A stretch of DNA of 64,000 nucleotides from Reticulitermes speratus (lineage: Eukaryota > Arthropoda > Insecta > Blattodea > Rhinotermitidae): positions 24,063,033 through 24,127,032 of the forward strand of contig JAJKFL010000014.1 in NCBI GenBank assembly GCA_021186555.1. Reading direction: 5' to 3'. Below are positions 44,575 to 57,400 of this stretch, in pieces (the stretch's first letter is position 1; the number at the start of each line of letters is the position of its first letter). The notes under the pieces are model-generated. The model was given only the letters and a program-made list of their open reading frames with translations. It had not been told where the DNA came from and did not search any database. A program made the translations under genes and the position numbers.

Positions 44575-47500
44575 TAATACACAATGCACGGTGAACAAAG
44601 AGTTGTGTATAATGTATTATCTATTCATTATTCATTGTAAACTTGTGTTTATCTCCCGTGTACTGCGAATTTTTTAAACTTTTAAATCCTAATGGCCTAT
44701 AACATTTAAAAATAATAGGATACCTGAATAAAATTTGAGGTAGTGTAACAACCCAAAATAACCAAAATCACATCCAATGTATACTTGTCGTTGCTGCAGG
44801 ATATTTAACCCCAGTGAACCCCCTGTATTGTTGATGCTTATATGCTTTCTTTTATATTATTTTATACTGATATCATAGTAACCTAATATCCGTTCCAAAT
44901 TAAGAGCTTAATTACATAGTTAAAAATTTACAACTACCAATTTTACACAATAGTTCATTTTGAAACAACCATACCGTAATAATCTGACGTATTTGTTACA
45001 GGTTTTCATTGTAGTGATTATAGAGCTGAGGGCATTTAAAAAATTGTATTATTTTTTGGCTACCTCATTCCTTCCTAATATGGGTTCACATATTTTTGCC
45101 TCGTTGGTATTTATCATGGACCAGTGTATTCATATTCTACAGTAGGCTTCGGGCAGTAACATCCTATCTCGCTTGACAGTGACTTATTATTACAAAGAAT
45201 TAACTGATGTTCGTGTACTTTGCAGTTTCGTGATATGTGTTATCGTCAGAAATGTAATTGTATGACATGCTTTACTTCTCCGATAATTACAGGTTCACTT
45301 AATAATGATGCTTTTTTAACACATACTTGTGGGAAGATGACAGTGAAGTCCGAATACTGAAGTACATATATGGAAGGAAGTGTCCGTAACCTTACTTTCG
45401 GTTCTAACACTGGAATGGATAGCGTTACCGTTCATGAACCCGAAGCGCTAATCGCTCTATTCGTAGGCTCGCTCGACCGGATAACTGTAGAACTTATATT
45501 ATTTGTACTGTCGTGCACTCATGAGAACAGCTTTCACCTTGACAGCGTGCATAGGCTTCCTTATCTCCGGGCTCACCTTGCAGAGAAAACATACGGGTCC
45601 TCTGAATAAGTCTCTATCGTTTCCACTGATCGTCATTTTTTACGTGTTCAGATTTTAATAAAGGCGAAGTCAGTTTTATGGGCAGTTCTAAAAAATATAA
45701 TAAAGCAGAAAATAATAAAATAATAGTATTAATTCGTACGCACAAGAACATCTACATGTCAGCCCAATGACTTCTAACTATAATAAACATCTAACGGTCT
45801 GACTAACCCTGGGTCACCACTGCCAAGGTGAAGGCTGTTTTCGTGAGTAGACAGCACATTGTAATTCTCCTTTTCTGTAGTCTCTTTTTCGATTCTAACT
45901 TGTACGATCTAAACAACATTTAATGTTCTATAGGACACACGGCTTACGTTGTATAATAGGTTTCGTATGGGAATTAATGCAGATTTGACAGTTGCAATAA
46001 AACTTTAGAGCCATAGCAGTTATGTACTTTTCCATGGTGCACAATCCACTAAATTTCTTGTTCGTTGGTATGTGCATACGCTTCTGTATGAGAAAATAAT
46101 ACTCTAGGTGTGTAAAAATATATGCAAGTGCATAGTTTACCCACGCACAAAGTTACAGTAAGTATTTATTATAGATTTATACTTTACCCCTCTTTTTGTT
46201 TTATATCGAAATTATCATTATATTTCACCTGCAAATTTGTCAGGTTTTTCCCTACAGCTAGTACATAACAAGTTACATGAATGTTTAATAACTTCCTTTC
46301 CGGAGTCTGTGAATGTATTTACTGAAACGTCAATTTCGTGAAACGGTACGCTCATTACCGGTACAGCAGCCGTTGCTACAGACAGCCAAATGCTCCTGGC
46401 AGCGAGATGACTGGGAAGGAAAAGGGGAACGCACAGATAATTGGCACCGGCTTGTGAATTTTGGCACCTCCCCAGAAAACCAATCTGTTCGCTGGTAGTG
46501 TAATTGGCTGTAAATATTAGTCTATAGCTACTCTGTTATGTAGGCCCATTGATTTTTATATATAGGCCTATGTGTATATAGCAGTGGATCCTTTCTTCCG
46601 AAGTCGTGCATTTCACACAGCTTTCAAGCAATTTACGCATTCAAGTGTGAACCATTAGAAGCGTACTTTTTTGTATACTTTGTAACTTCAAGGGAAGGGA
46701 TAGAATATTGCATATAACTCCACCAAAATTCGTTTAAAATTTGTTTGGGGTTGGAGGAAAGAAATAGCTTGTGTTTGGTTATATAAAGTATGAAATTGCC
46801 TAATTATTGTATTAAATAAAGTAAGCAGCAAGGAGCAATGTTCTACAGTATATCATGTTTAGTGTTGTAAGTGTGTTACGTCCAAGTTTCATTTTGGGGG
46901 TTCATACAGATTTATTAGGCAAACTCTTTAAAACTGAAATATACGTACAATGTGTTTAGTTTCTCATGAGATATGTCTTCATGTAAGTAGCTTCTTATTC
47001 CTTAAAACAGTAGCAACTAGATCAACCTGCTTTAAAATTTAAGAAGCTTCTATCCACGGAATCCAGTTACGGTTTCTTTTTAGGATTCTCGGAATAATAA
47101 GCAATTATTTCCCTACACAGCATTAAAGATTTGAATTTTGCAAGTGAAAATTAGTTTATGTTGTGTGAATTTTGAAGTTGATTTTCGTACACGTATTACT
47201 TATTTGAACTTCGTACTTTACAGAGTTGAACTAGGAGGCTTAAGGAAAAGAATTCTGCTCTCAATAGATTGAACAAAGTTAAAAAATTACAGAATAACTT
47301 ATTTGTATATTGAAGTCATTTAATACCTCTGCTACCCCTTCTGACATTTTGTTTGTGTTATGGTCGAAAGGATCAGAAGAGTTTCAATTAAATTAATGCT
47401 TTTCCCATAGCCTCTGCAATACATAGCTATACAGAATTTCTCTTTATATCGCAATTAATAAGTTTTGACAATTCTCTCCTGATTTTGTCCTATCTTGTAG

Positions 47501-49280
47501 ACCTGTGAGAGAAATTTTGTAACCAGTAATTCTGAGGATCCCCGAGATGTTTAAAATTAAGAACCAAGTACTTTGACTTTCACTTCATTTAGCATTGTTC
47601 CTGTTAGGTTTAACTCCTACTTCAAGGGCTGTTTGCAGCCTAGGCGGCAGGCTCTTTGAATTCTTCTTAGCACAGTTGTGTTAATGTATTTTTAGGTTTC
47701 CAGATTTCGAAACAATACTCAAATTTTACAGTATTTAAAATAATAAGTCTATTAAAATTTAACTTATTTTAATCTGTAGACCAAATCATTAAACATATTA
47801 TAGCAGTAGGCCTATACACTCTACTTTAAGATGTGGAAGCTCGTAACTCTTGTATCACTATACGTTTATCTTTTCGGGTTTTTATGGCTTTTTTTTTCTA
47901 ATAATGGTCAGTTTTTTACGCAGTGTAGTGTAATTGGTTTATTCTGAAGTTTAAGATGAACTTGCTGCCTCCATCCTCAGGCTCACTGAATTTAGTTCAG
48001 GTGGATGCTGTAGTGATTGTCACTGTATACTTCAAATAATTACAAAAGGATATCTCGGTTCATGGAAAAACGCGTAAATGGCTGGTTCATTCCACAGAAA
48101 TAATATTAAAGTTGGGGGTACTTTCCTCACGGAATTTTGAGCGTTGTTTGAAAGTGAAAGAACTTTCAATTAAATACATAGGAATTGCTTAGTTATTGGC
48201 TTGTCATTACAATTCGCTCTTACACTGGCTCTGTAAAAGTTCTATTAGGGTGAAGAATACTAACGTCTCCTTGATCCATGGAATGAATCAAAGAAATACG
48301 AATTTAATTTTTTCTTGGAGGAATCACTCCAACTCTGTGGGTGGCCGTTAGAACTATTGAGAAGAATCATGTTTCTGTTCCTTTCCTTCTGTCTGCTTTT
48401 TCTTCCATGTTTTCTATTTATCTTTGTTTCATTCCTTCATTCTTCATTTCTAGATAGACCTTCTGCGTGGACCAGACGGTACCTCTTGGAAAGCAACGTA
48501 CTGCATATGTGTAGAAAGACTTGCAGAAATTAAAGAAAGCTCTTAAGAATGCAATCCTCTGTGCGGGTAAATTGAAATGTACGAACCAGATAAACATAAA
48601 TTAGGTCATAGCTGTGTTTAAAAATATTTATTGCAGAAGAAAACACTTACATGATCTTTATCACCAACGGGTACTGATATCAACTAGAGTACTTTATTTT
48701 TTCAGTATTTAACGACTAAAGGACAAGAAATGTTTCAGAGAAAGCTAATGAAATAAAATTTTCAGCAGTGGCACATTTTGGTAATTTACACGAACATGTG
48801 TAACACCAATTAATAATAAGTAAAGCTACAGACTTTTCCATATTCTAATTATTTCACCAAGTTTAGTGTATTTTTATCTTGCATGTGCACATCCATTAGT
48901 TGTTATTTGGCTGTGAGTATACGCTGGCGCGTAATGACCAGCGGCCACTGAGTCCACAGTCTCCTACAGCCCTCCTTCATTTGTGTTATTAGCATACAGG
49001 ACAATTTGTTTCGCTTACCCATTACTGTGCACGAAGCGCAAATCTGGCAAATGCTGCAAGAAACTGTATGCATCTTTCATTATTTGGTTGCTGGAACACA
49101 TTCATACAAACCTAATGTCAGATTATGTAGCTATATGGTTTAGTAAAAACGGTAAATGTATTACGACTCAGTAGAAAGATGTGAGCTCTTTCTCTAAGTG
49201 TTTAAACATGTACCCATCCGTAGAATTGTCCAAAACAGAGAAACAATCAAGTCACTTAAATTACCATGACGTTGGCTCGC
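44575..49280. other. 4.7 kb with nothing recognised
   Basis: AT-rich DNA. Open frames at 45370-45609, 46313-46498 and 48315-48533 have no recognised domain. The last has a hydrophobic stretch, which is common in AT-rich chance frames. No SINE or LINE match was noticed. Confidence 0.3.
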
Positions 49281-49299
49281 CTGTTACCTGGAAATTACA

Positions 49300-49571
49300 G
49301 ACGTGTAGTCTGAAATAAGTGGGTAAAGGAAAACTTTATTCCTTATTACCTTGTTTAGAGTGACCTGTTTTAACAGAACACGAAAAAAATTTAATTTTAA
49401 GGTACTTGACCAGAAATAAATATTTCCAAAAGACAGAGAGTCTATTCCAAATAAAATTGTTAATTCACGAAAATATATTTGTAAAGTCCTAGGTGAATCT
49501 TGAAGTTTCGAAGGCGGTATAAAAATGGCACCAATATTCAAATTAGAAGAAGTTATATCCCAGAAGACCAT
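49300..49571 (-). repeat. Dispersed repeat, VFWDVTPC type
   Basis: The minus strand reads MVFWDITSSNLNIGAIFIPP and then SKLQDSPRTLQ. This parallels the VFWD.T.C.LV..YRRFGG pattern seen at 64-170, continuing further downstream than that copy. Confidence 0.45.
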
Positions 49572-49894
49572 AGTTTTTCAACTTATAACTTTTACGGTAA
49601 GTTGGTTTTTCTTCAGGTAGTTTGCTCATACAGCAAGTAAAACGACACTGGACTTGAAACGATGCGCCCTTCGAAAAATGCAACTTTAGCAACAAAATAA
49701 AATTATGTTCGTCACAAAATTAAAAGCAAATTAAATTCAGTGATATTTTCTATCATGCAGTGTAGTATTTTAATTCTTCCTTTCTGATATCCAAAAACCT
49801 GAATGTTAAAGTAGACAGACACCATCGGCTCTTCTTTGCATGGACGTGAAACTGGGTCTGTCGTTCTTAGACAACATAGCGTTTGCGCCTAGGT

Positions 49895-50080
49895 ACATAA
49901 TGAGAGGCACTCTTGTACCGAAAGTATATGGAGTATGAAGACGGACAAGAATTCATAATGAGGAGAGTCATAATTTGTGTTTCAACTAAGCCTAATAGAC
50001 GTATTAACCTATTAAGTTGATCAAAGCACGGAAAATGGGATGGACGGAACATGTAGCACGCTGATGGGATGTCTTGTAAG
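49895..50080 (+). mobile_element. LINE ORF2 fragment, upstream of the C-terminal tail
   Basis: The + strand reads KVYGV, a stop, RRTRIHNEES, and later LIKARKMGWTEHVAR. This matches the RRLHNEEL...VIKSRRMRWAGHVARM segment that precedes the GKPE tail in the same LINE type. The following tail is not recognisable here. Confidence 0.55.
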
Positions 50081-50169
50081 ATAGTCTGTCGGATAATTAG
50101 CTCCCTGAACGTCACGATAGAGTGTTGCATATTCGGAAAGACCCAGGTTTTTATCTCTACAAGGTAATC

Positions 50170-50360
50170 CGCTATTCTCGCTGGCCGGGGGGGAGGGTCG
50201 TAGTTTTCTTCAGTTCCACTAGGCCAATGCAGAATTGTACTTCAAATCAGGCCACGACCGTTTTTTCCACATCCTTTCAAGTTTATGATACTTCAATCCA
50301 CCTTCCACTCAACGATATATATATATCATCTGTTTAACATGTCGTTAAATAAAATACAAA
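50170..50360 (+). mobile_element. SINE family D, body and tail
   Basis: CAAATCAGGCCACGACCG and the ending CATGTCGTTAAATAAAATAC match family D. The head is not recognisable. Confidence 0.55.
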
Positions 50361-50439
50361 TAATAAAGAATTAATTTTACAAAGGGAAAGTTATAATTGT
50401 TTAAAATAGGGAATTTAAAAAAACAATCCTGTCCGCACA

Positions 50440-50700
50440 AGTTTACGGTGTTTCGATTTCTGACAGAGGCAAGAATTCTTTCTCATCGACGAAACTCCTA
50501 TACCGCTTCTTGGGTCCGCCCAGCCTCTTATTCAGTGGGTACAGAGTCTCTCTTTTCGGAGTCAAATCGGCCGGGGAGTGAGGCTAACAACTCACTTTTA
50601 TCTACCGACAAGGATAAGGAAGGATGGAGCTATAAATTCCCTCCCCCACCTTCACTCTCCATCTGTCTGTTCGTACTGTTTAAGTTTTCAGTCATTGGTG
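50440..50700 (+). mobile_element. SINE family B, decayed
   Basis: CGATTTCTGACAGAGGCAAG (decayed B box), CCCAGCCTCTTATTCAGTGG, TCAAATCGGCCGGGG and GATGGAGCTATAAATTCCC follow in family B order. Confidence 0.65.
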
Positions 50701-50984
50701 TTAACATTATGGTATTTAGTGTTTAAATCTTATGAGAGGTTTAAATGCAAATACTAGCATCATTTATATGCGTAAGTCATTGGCCGACATATTCCACTTT
50801 TACGTTCTGTATATATCTTTTAATCAAAATACGACTGAAGGTCCAGGAATAGAGAGGACAACAAGCATATATAGTGTGTTTTGTTTTCATTGTATTGACC
50901 TGTTTGAATATGTACGAGTCTATGTGAAACCCGCACTGATGAAGGTAGCATAACACAAGGATGCGAATTACTTGACCGCTTGGA

Positions 50985-51175
50985 TCGCTGTTTAACTTAT
51001 GTTGTTAATGTAAAGGTAAAAGATAAATTTTCCCTTGTGTACTCCAAAGTGGCATATGTGGGGAGTGGAGGTAAGCTCCACTACTTTTTAAGCTCGGCAC
51101 TAGGTGGAGGTGAGTGTTCGACTTCACACGCTGGGTGCTTTACCAGTACCTCAAATCTTTAAGGTTGCTGTATAG
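50985..51175 (-). mobile_element. SINE family B, tail half
   Basis: The inverse of the family B tail, recognisable by GTAAGCTCCACTAC and AGCTCGGCACTAGGTGGAGG. It ends before the head. Confidence 0.6.
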
Positions 51176-51319
51176 CAAGTAGCGTTATTGGACCTGAATA
51201 TGCAGCAAGGCATTTTACGTTTAATTGGCCTTAGTTATATGGGTGAATTAATGCTAGACAGCACAGATAATGTACCCATGACTTCAGTCTGCACAGCGGA
51301 TTTTCTGCGAGATCTGAAG

Positions 51320-51430
51320 TGCCTTATTGGCGTTGCTAAAGATTCAAGTCTCCTGTGATGTTACTCCATGTCGACTGGTAACCAGTTGCCCGGATGATAG
51401 GCGTAATATTTCAGAAGACTTAATCTTCCA
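51320..51430 (+). repeat. Dispersed repeat, VFWDVTPC type
   Basis: The + strand reads KIQVSCDVTPCRLVTSCPDD then RRNISED, matching the VFWDVTPC.LV pattern with one substitution at FW. Confidence 0.5.
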
Positions 51431-51629
51431 TGGACTTTCTATCCAGCTGATTATTCATTTTTTCATTTTGTGCCTCAGTTTAAAAATTAATAAAGAAAGC
51501 TGCACATGACTATATCATTTTTAAAATCATATAAACTGTTAACATAAACTTCATTATGAAACCTGTTTTATGTCTCAAAGTAAAAATACCTGGAAATTCC
51601 CTTTTCGGAATGCAAATTTGCATCCTTGT

Positions 51630-51790
51630 AAGAGTCTCTAAATACAGCCCTTTATGTATCAGATTTGTGTTGGCGTGAAGTAAGTACACTATGGGCTGGC
51701 CATTCTCGGATTTGTGGTTCGATACTCATCTTAGGCAAGAGGTTCATCTCTTCTCCAAAAGGTGCTGGCCGTTTCTGGGCTTCACACAGC
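51630..51790 (+). other. Possible SINE fragment
   Basis: A TTGTGGTTCGATACTC word resembles a B box. There is no convincing head or tail. Confidence 0.25.
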
Positions 51791-51799
51791 ATTCTAAAC

Positions 51800-52249
51800 C
51801 AGCGGTATTTAACCATTTTTTGTTCGCGTATCCCCAGATATAATTTCTCTTCAACTTTGTACCCCCAAAGTTGTTGGTGCATAATTCAAGTTATACATAG
51901 TCTACAATCTACATCTAAAATAAGTGAAATAAATTACATCCAAAATAATGTATTAAATAATAAGTTTTAAATGAGAAAAAGGAGGGTCAAGCTATTAAAT
52001 AACAAATATATTATATGCATTATGTGGAATAAAATGAAACTGGCCGCCCAGATAAGAATCGCATAAAGGAGAGAGACAGAGAGAGAAAAAGTGCCGCTCC
52101 CAAATCGCATGTTCTTATGTCCGGGTCTCTTGTGACTAACTCTAAATCTGGCTCTAATTATTCAGTGTTTGTCATGAAATAATATATATATTTTTTTATT
52201 TTACGTACCCCCTAAGATGTCTTCGCGCACCCCGGGTTGAATACCACTG
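51800..52249. mobile_element. Non-autonomous hAT element (MITE)
   Basis: The left end CAGCGGTATTTAACC (51800-51814) and the inverse complement of the right end CAGTGGTATTCAACC (52235-52249) match at 13 of 15 positions. Subterminal TTCGCGTATCCCC on the left has a diverged partner on the right. The flanks are TTCTAAAC (51792-51799) and TTCTAAAT (52250-52257), an 8-bp target duplication with one mismatch, diagnostic of hAT transposons. The 450 bp have no transposase, so the element depends on another copy. CAG-type ends of this kind are typical of Charlie-like hATs. Confidence 0.88.
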
Positions 52250-52259
52250 TTCTAAATAA

Positions 52260-53850
52260 TAGCCACCGGAAGCGCTTTCTTCGGCGTGTAGCTAAATACT
52301 CCCCCATCTCTTGTTGAATTCAATAATGAGTAGACCTATACCTCCAATCCCCCCCCTATAATATGGCCTGCGTAGGGAAAATCTTAAATTTTATTTCAGT
52401 TTTATGTAAGTGTATTTATATTCTTGATTACGAAAGTACTTTTATCATTTATATTTCTAAACCTATTTTTGTTGTAGTCGATAAACCTCTTCTTACCTCT
52501 CAGTATTTCTCTTCTGGGACAGGAGGCATTGTGTCTCTGTGCATTAAGTGTGCAACGCTTTGCAATATAGAGGCGTTTACCTAATCTTAAAGGTCACAGA
52601 TTTTAACATGGTAAACACAACTACAACTGGTAAGTTATAGATCAATAAGCAAAGTTTGTTTAACGTAACTTGTTTGTTTTTTGTAAGCATCTTTGCTCGT
52701 GTTGACTTCTTAGTTCAGTACTATGTGGCGCGGCAGCTAGGTGTGCCGGGAAGCTCGTTGTACATCAAATTACAAACAGTAAGCCATTTTCTGAAACTTT
52801 CTCCAAGTTTCCTTACTTCAGTGCCTTAGTCTGAGTATCGCTATCAAAGTGTTATTGCTAATTTAACTCAATAGACTCATTCTAAGTGTTTTTTTTTAAG
52901 TTTGTCACTTCTTAACTCCATATTACAACGGTCTTTCTATTGCAATCATTTTGTTCTGTGCTCTAAAAGTAGGCCTAAGTACAGTCATATCAGTTGCACT
53001 GATTTACGAAAACAAATTACCAGCTGCGGGTTTGAAAGTGGCCAATTGTTTTGTTGACTGTACTTGAGGCTACATAAATGAGCCACATGGATGGTAAGGG
53101 TAACGGTGCTGAGGCTCCCATTCTGAATAAATAGACCACTGGAAGAAGAAGGGTAACTGCTCGAGGAAAATGATATTGCTTTGTGTGACCTCAGTAAATG
53201 ACCTAGCCCTTAAAGAAGAATTACTTAATGTAGTTAAGTACTGCATATTTAATAGATTATTCTAGAGATACATACACGGATCCATTAAATAACTATACTT
53301 ACATAAACGATCATTTATTGAGGATACATTTACACTTATTTTACTATTGGTCATGTCTCTCGCTGTCTGTTTGCTATATCAGTTACAAATCTTCTCTCTG
53401 CTACACTTTTTTAAAAGTCCATTACTTGACCACCTGTCGAACACCTAAAGCTATTTTATTCTCCAGGGCACTGACTGCAGCACATAAACTTTATACTTTT
53501 ACGCTCATACAACCTATATTTATCTGGGTCATTATGGCCTGACAGTAGAAGAAGAGCCTCGAGAAAAAGGATGTTATTTTCCACAGAATTTTAATTACGA
53601 CGATAGTCAGAAACAGTGGGTCATTTTGGAGCAGTATAGTGGTAACTATTCTTCGATTGGTATTGCAGCCTCCATTTTCCTAACATAAGTTTGTTTCTAC
53701 ATGATAACACCACACATGAAATGAAAGTAGCATTAATACGAACCCCAAAACTCAAATTACCACCGTTATATAAATTTTCATTGTTATTTTTATACGAACT
53801 GACATAACAGAATGTAGTGGCTAAGGAATGGACTGAATGTCTGAGGAATT
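52260..53850. other. Nothing recognised
   Basis: AT-rich with no supported gene or repeat. Confidence 0.3.
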
Positions 53851-53854
53851 GTAT

Positions 53855-54070
53855 TTCAGTTTCCGGCAGGGGCAAGGGATTTCTTCTCTCCTCCAAAGTG
53901 CTAAGCCAGGCGCTTCTACCTACCCAACCTCTTATTCACTGGGCACCGGCGACCTCTTCCGCAGAGGTAAGGCGACTTTGACGTGAAACTTACGACTCAT
54001 CCCATCTTGTCGAGGTTAAAAATTAGTGGGCATGTACTTCCTCTCCCCCATATGTCTTTCATCGCTTACA
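53855..54070 (+). mobile_element. SINE family B, head truncated
   Basis: GGCAGGGGCAAGGGATTTC, CCCAACCTCTTATTCACTGG, GGTAAGGCGACTTTGACG and CCTCTCCCCCATATG follow in family B order. Only the end of the B box survives. Confidence 0.7.
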
Positions 54071-54384
54071 CAGGGACAGTTTTTGTGTTATTGCTTTTTT
54101 ATTTTACTATGTGATTGCCATACTTTCTTTGTCTCGTCTTTATTCAGGCAAAAGAACGTAATAAGTTAATGTCGAATATTGCCTCTGGCTTAATTTATTT
54201 CTCCGTTGTCCGTGTTTAACCACTTTTGTTCTAGGAAAAAAATAATTAACAGGTAAAATCTTAGAATATTTGCACTCTCCGTTGGAAGAATTATTCTTTG
54301 AGGTGATTCATCAGTTTGTGTTACGGCAACAACAAAACCAAAACTTGCCCGACAAACACAACCTTATATTTCATAGCCAGGAAA

Positions 54385-54430
54385 ATCAGCTACATGTTTC
54401 GGCCTAAGATTAAGGCATCATCAGTGTGTG
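54385..54430 (-). repeat. Hairpin-GAAAC motif, Penelope-like end
   Basis: The minus strand reads CTGATGATGCCT-TAATCTT-AGGCCGAAAC over 54424-54396. The four-pair stem and flanking CTGATGAT and GAAAC are the same pattern as at 12759-12783 and 44472-44499. The surrounding sequence is not similar to those copies beyond the core. Confidence 0.45.
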
Positions 54431-54434
54431 TATA

Positions 54435-57400
54435 TAAATTAAAAAGGAAAAATTTTACAAGTTAATTATTAAATATTTAGTATTAATGGCGTGACAATCT
54501 TCAGGCCTCAAATTGAATGTTTAATAATTAGTGTTTCAAATTTCGTCTTTTTAGTTTCTATTTACAGCCTGATTACGACTTAATCTTAAGCAAAAACATG
54601 TAACTAATTTTCTTGAGTTTTAAATATAAGTTTAATATTGTTTGACGGAGAAGTATTTGTTTTATTTGACAATTATTTATAAGCTCCTACTACTTACAAT
54701 TTTAATTAAATTACTTCATTAATTCACATTTCCTGAACAGAAGGGAAGGAAAAATAGAGAAGAAGAACGAAGAAAATATAGTTAAACTTTACCGTGTTTC
54801 ACATTTCAACTTATTCAAATGTTTGTACACGGTAGAGCTTTATGTCTGTCTCACTTGAACAGCATAAATACGTTAGACCTTGCCGCATGCTACAGATCTG
54901 AGTACAGCTTACCTCCTATCAGCAGCAATTTGTCTCTTGTAGCAATGCGGGATGGTAAAGGAGGTGGCATATTGGGCAAGCGACATTAAATCCCCCTAGG
55001 ACGGTAGAGTCCTGCATGCGATGTTTGTGGGCGGAGGGGACTTCTAATCGTTAGTTCGCATGCCTCAGTCTCACGCGTTCAACACACATACACTAACACC
55101 ACTGCTTTTTCGTTATATCCCGTTAATTAACTACATGAATTATCCTGAAACTCTCCGATGCCTTCATTGGGAATATGGGGACGTTCATAACAACAGTTCC
55201 TAGATAAGGTTTACGTGCTCGGTATGGTTTGGTCTGTCACCATCTCTTTCAACAATTCCACACAGATTCTGCTGTCAGGATGCGTGTGTGTTATCAAAAT
55301 ATTCGTTGTAGGTTTGTGTGTATTCAGAGATGCAGTGAATCCAAAAAATTCTTCGCCCTTAAGCACCATCAAAATGGGAGTTTCAAACACATGTTTGTGT
55401 TATTCTTACTATATTTGTGTGTAACTTCTAAAGGTAAAGCACATAATTATAGAATTTTAATAAGAAAAGTAAAATTTGTCCGTCAGATTTTTGTAAACAC
55501 CATCCACTATTTATTTGCATAATTTTTTTATTGAGTCTGAAGTTATTCAACCATTATGTACAGTTTTGTGAAATGAATTAAAATGATAATCATGAATGCT
55601 GGACGAAGAAGGCAACAGTGGCGTACTTTAAGGTATTATACCTGTGCCCAGTAGGAATGACAGAGGAAGGACACGCAAATTTTTATTTAGGCCAGTCTAG
55701 ATTTTTATTGGAATGTTTACCTACTTGGTCATATGAAATATATGTATTTTTACTACGTAAAAGAATGTAGAACGTTAATTTAACGACGTTAGAAACTTCA
55801 GATAATGCACATTATATGCCCGTAGTGTGAGTTGGATCGTCGAAAAGGTGTGAAAATTTTGAGTAGTAAAAATATTATAATAATACCACGTGGAAAACCA
55901 GAAGCAGGTCACTGAAAGATTGGGAATCGTACCTTGGTCTGTGTGCCTCAGTAGGAAGGACAGAGAAGGGAGAATCCTGGCTTTTGATTCGAATATATTG
56001 GGATGTGCTGATGCTGTGCAAGTTAAAGTATTATTACATGAGATTTAAATTCTCACGGTGAGTCTGTGAGGAGTCAGTGTACGTGTGTAATATCTGTAGA
56101 TCCGAATCCTTCCGGCTAAAGACAGCCAAGACGTTGAGATCCTTTTCTGTCCTCATGAAGTTCAGAAACCAAAATACGGTTCCCCGGTTGGTAACTATCT
56201 GCCAAGTTATTCTTAATCACTTTCCAAAGATTTGAAGCCCGGCTACTCCAAAAACCCCACTCTTTCCTAGCCAGCTGTCCAAGATTGCTTATTCAGTTCG
56301 CAGCTACACATCTGTAGGCCGACCTCTTCAACAGCAACCTGAGGAAGCGTTACCAGATGCAACATCTGTATGGTGTCATGAAAAAATTGAAACCGAAAAG
56401 CTTTTTTACTTTTTTCCCTAGCTTTAACAGTGTTCGAATTTTGAACATAATTATTTGTACATATGTATTCGCTTATCCAATCCTTCATTTACTTCCAGTT
56501 TGGTCAGAATATGTTGATACAATTGCTTGATGATAAAAATAATAAATATTTTTATTTCCTACCTCGATTTTACAGCCTTTAATATCCAAGGATGAATAAA
56601 GTCTTTTAGATTCAGTGCCATAATTGCGACGAACTTAAAGAACAGCCTGTGGCGTGCTCGTTGGGCAGCTAAAGTGGGGTCTGGATCTGGGGGCATTTTT
56701 AGGTGGCATTTCTTTGCTCGTAATTAATATCTTTTATAAACTAATTTAGAAAAAATAACACATTTCGCCTAGGTTACAAGTAGCATCACAAATTATAAAT
56801 TGTAACACTACTACAAGCAATTTTATTTATACCTCATAATTGTAAACAATTAACAAAGTTCAGTCAGTTGGTCCTACAACACACTGGCGAAAGAAGAGTA
56901 TTTGTCTAGTACTCTTGACTTGCAATGACTTTCTTTTTTAAATTATAAGTATGACGACTCATCAAATAATATTACATACCAAACGAATTCGTTTTGTGTT
57001 CTAATTTGGCACCCCTGTCTTAGATGCGTCATCCTTGTGTTTCACTGCAGTGATGAAGAAGTAACGTTGTATTTGGGAGATACACTCTTCTGATCTCGAC
57101 AAAATTACCTGGCTGAGTTCTTCATGACTTTACACCTTAAAAATTAATGGATAATCTATTTACGGCTATATCATAGGATACAGTTAATATATTATATATG
57201 TGTTTGTGATAGACAATGATATTTGTCAATGATGATAATTCAGAAGAAAACCAGAAATTACACCAATAAGTAACAGGGAAATATACATTCCCTTCAGTCG
57301 GTATTGCAGTGTGTGTTTTTGAGGAGAAAGAATATATGTAGTGTGCATATTCAGTGAAATCGTGACTTAGTTGCCTTTCACGGACTGTAGTGTGTAACAA

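Noticed and set aside
45370-45609. 79-codon open frame of unusual length for its context
   Set aside because: No recognised motif and no coding signature that I could judge. Left as unassigned DNA.
48315-48533. Small protein with a hydrophobic Leu/Phe-rich segment
   Set aside because: T-rich DNA yields Leu/Phe-rich frames by chance. There is no supporting promoter, conservation or neighbour.
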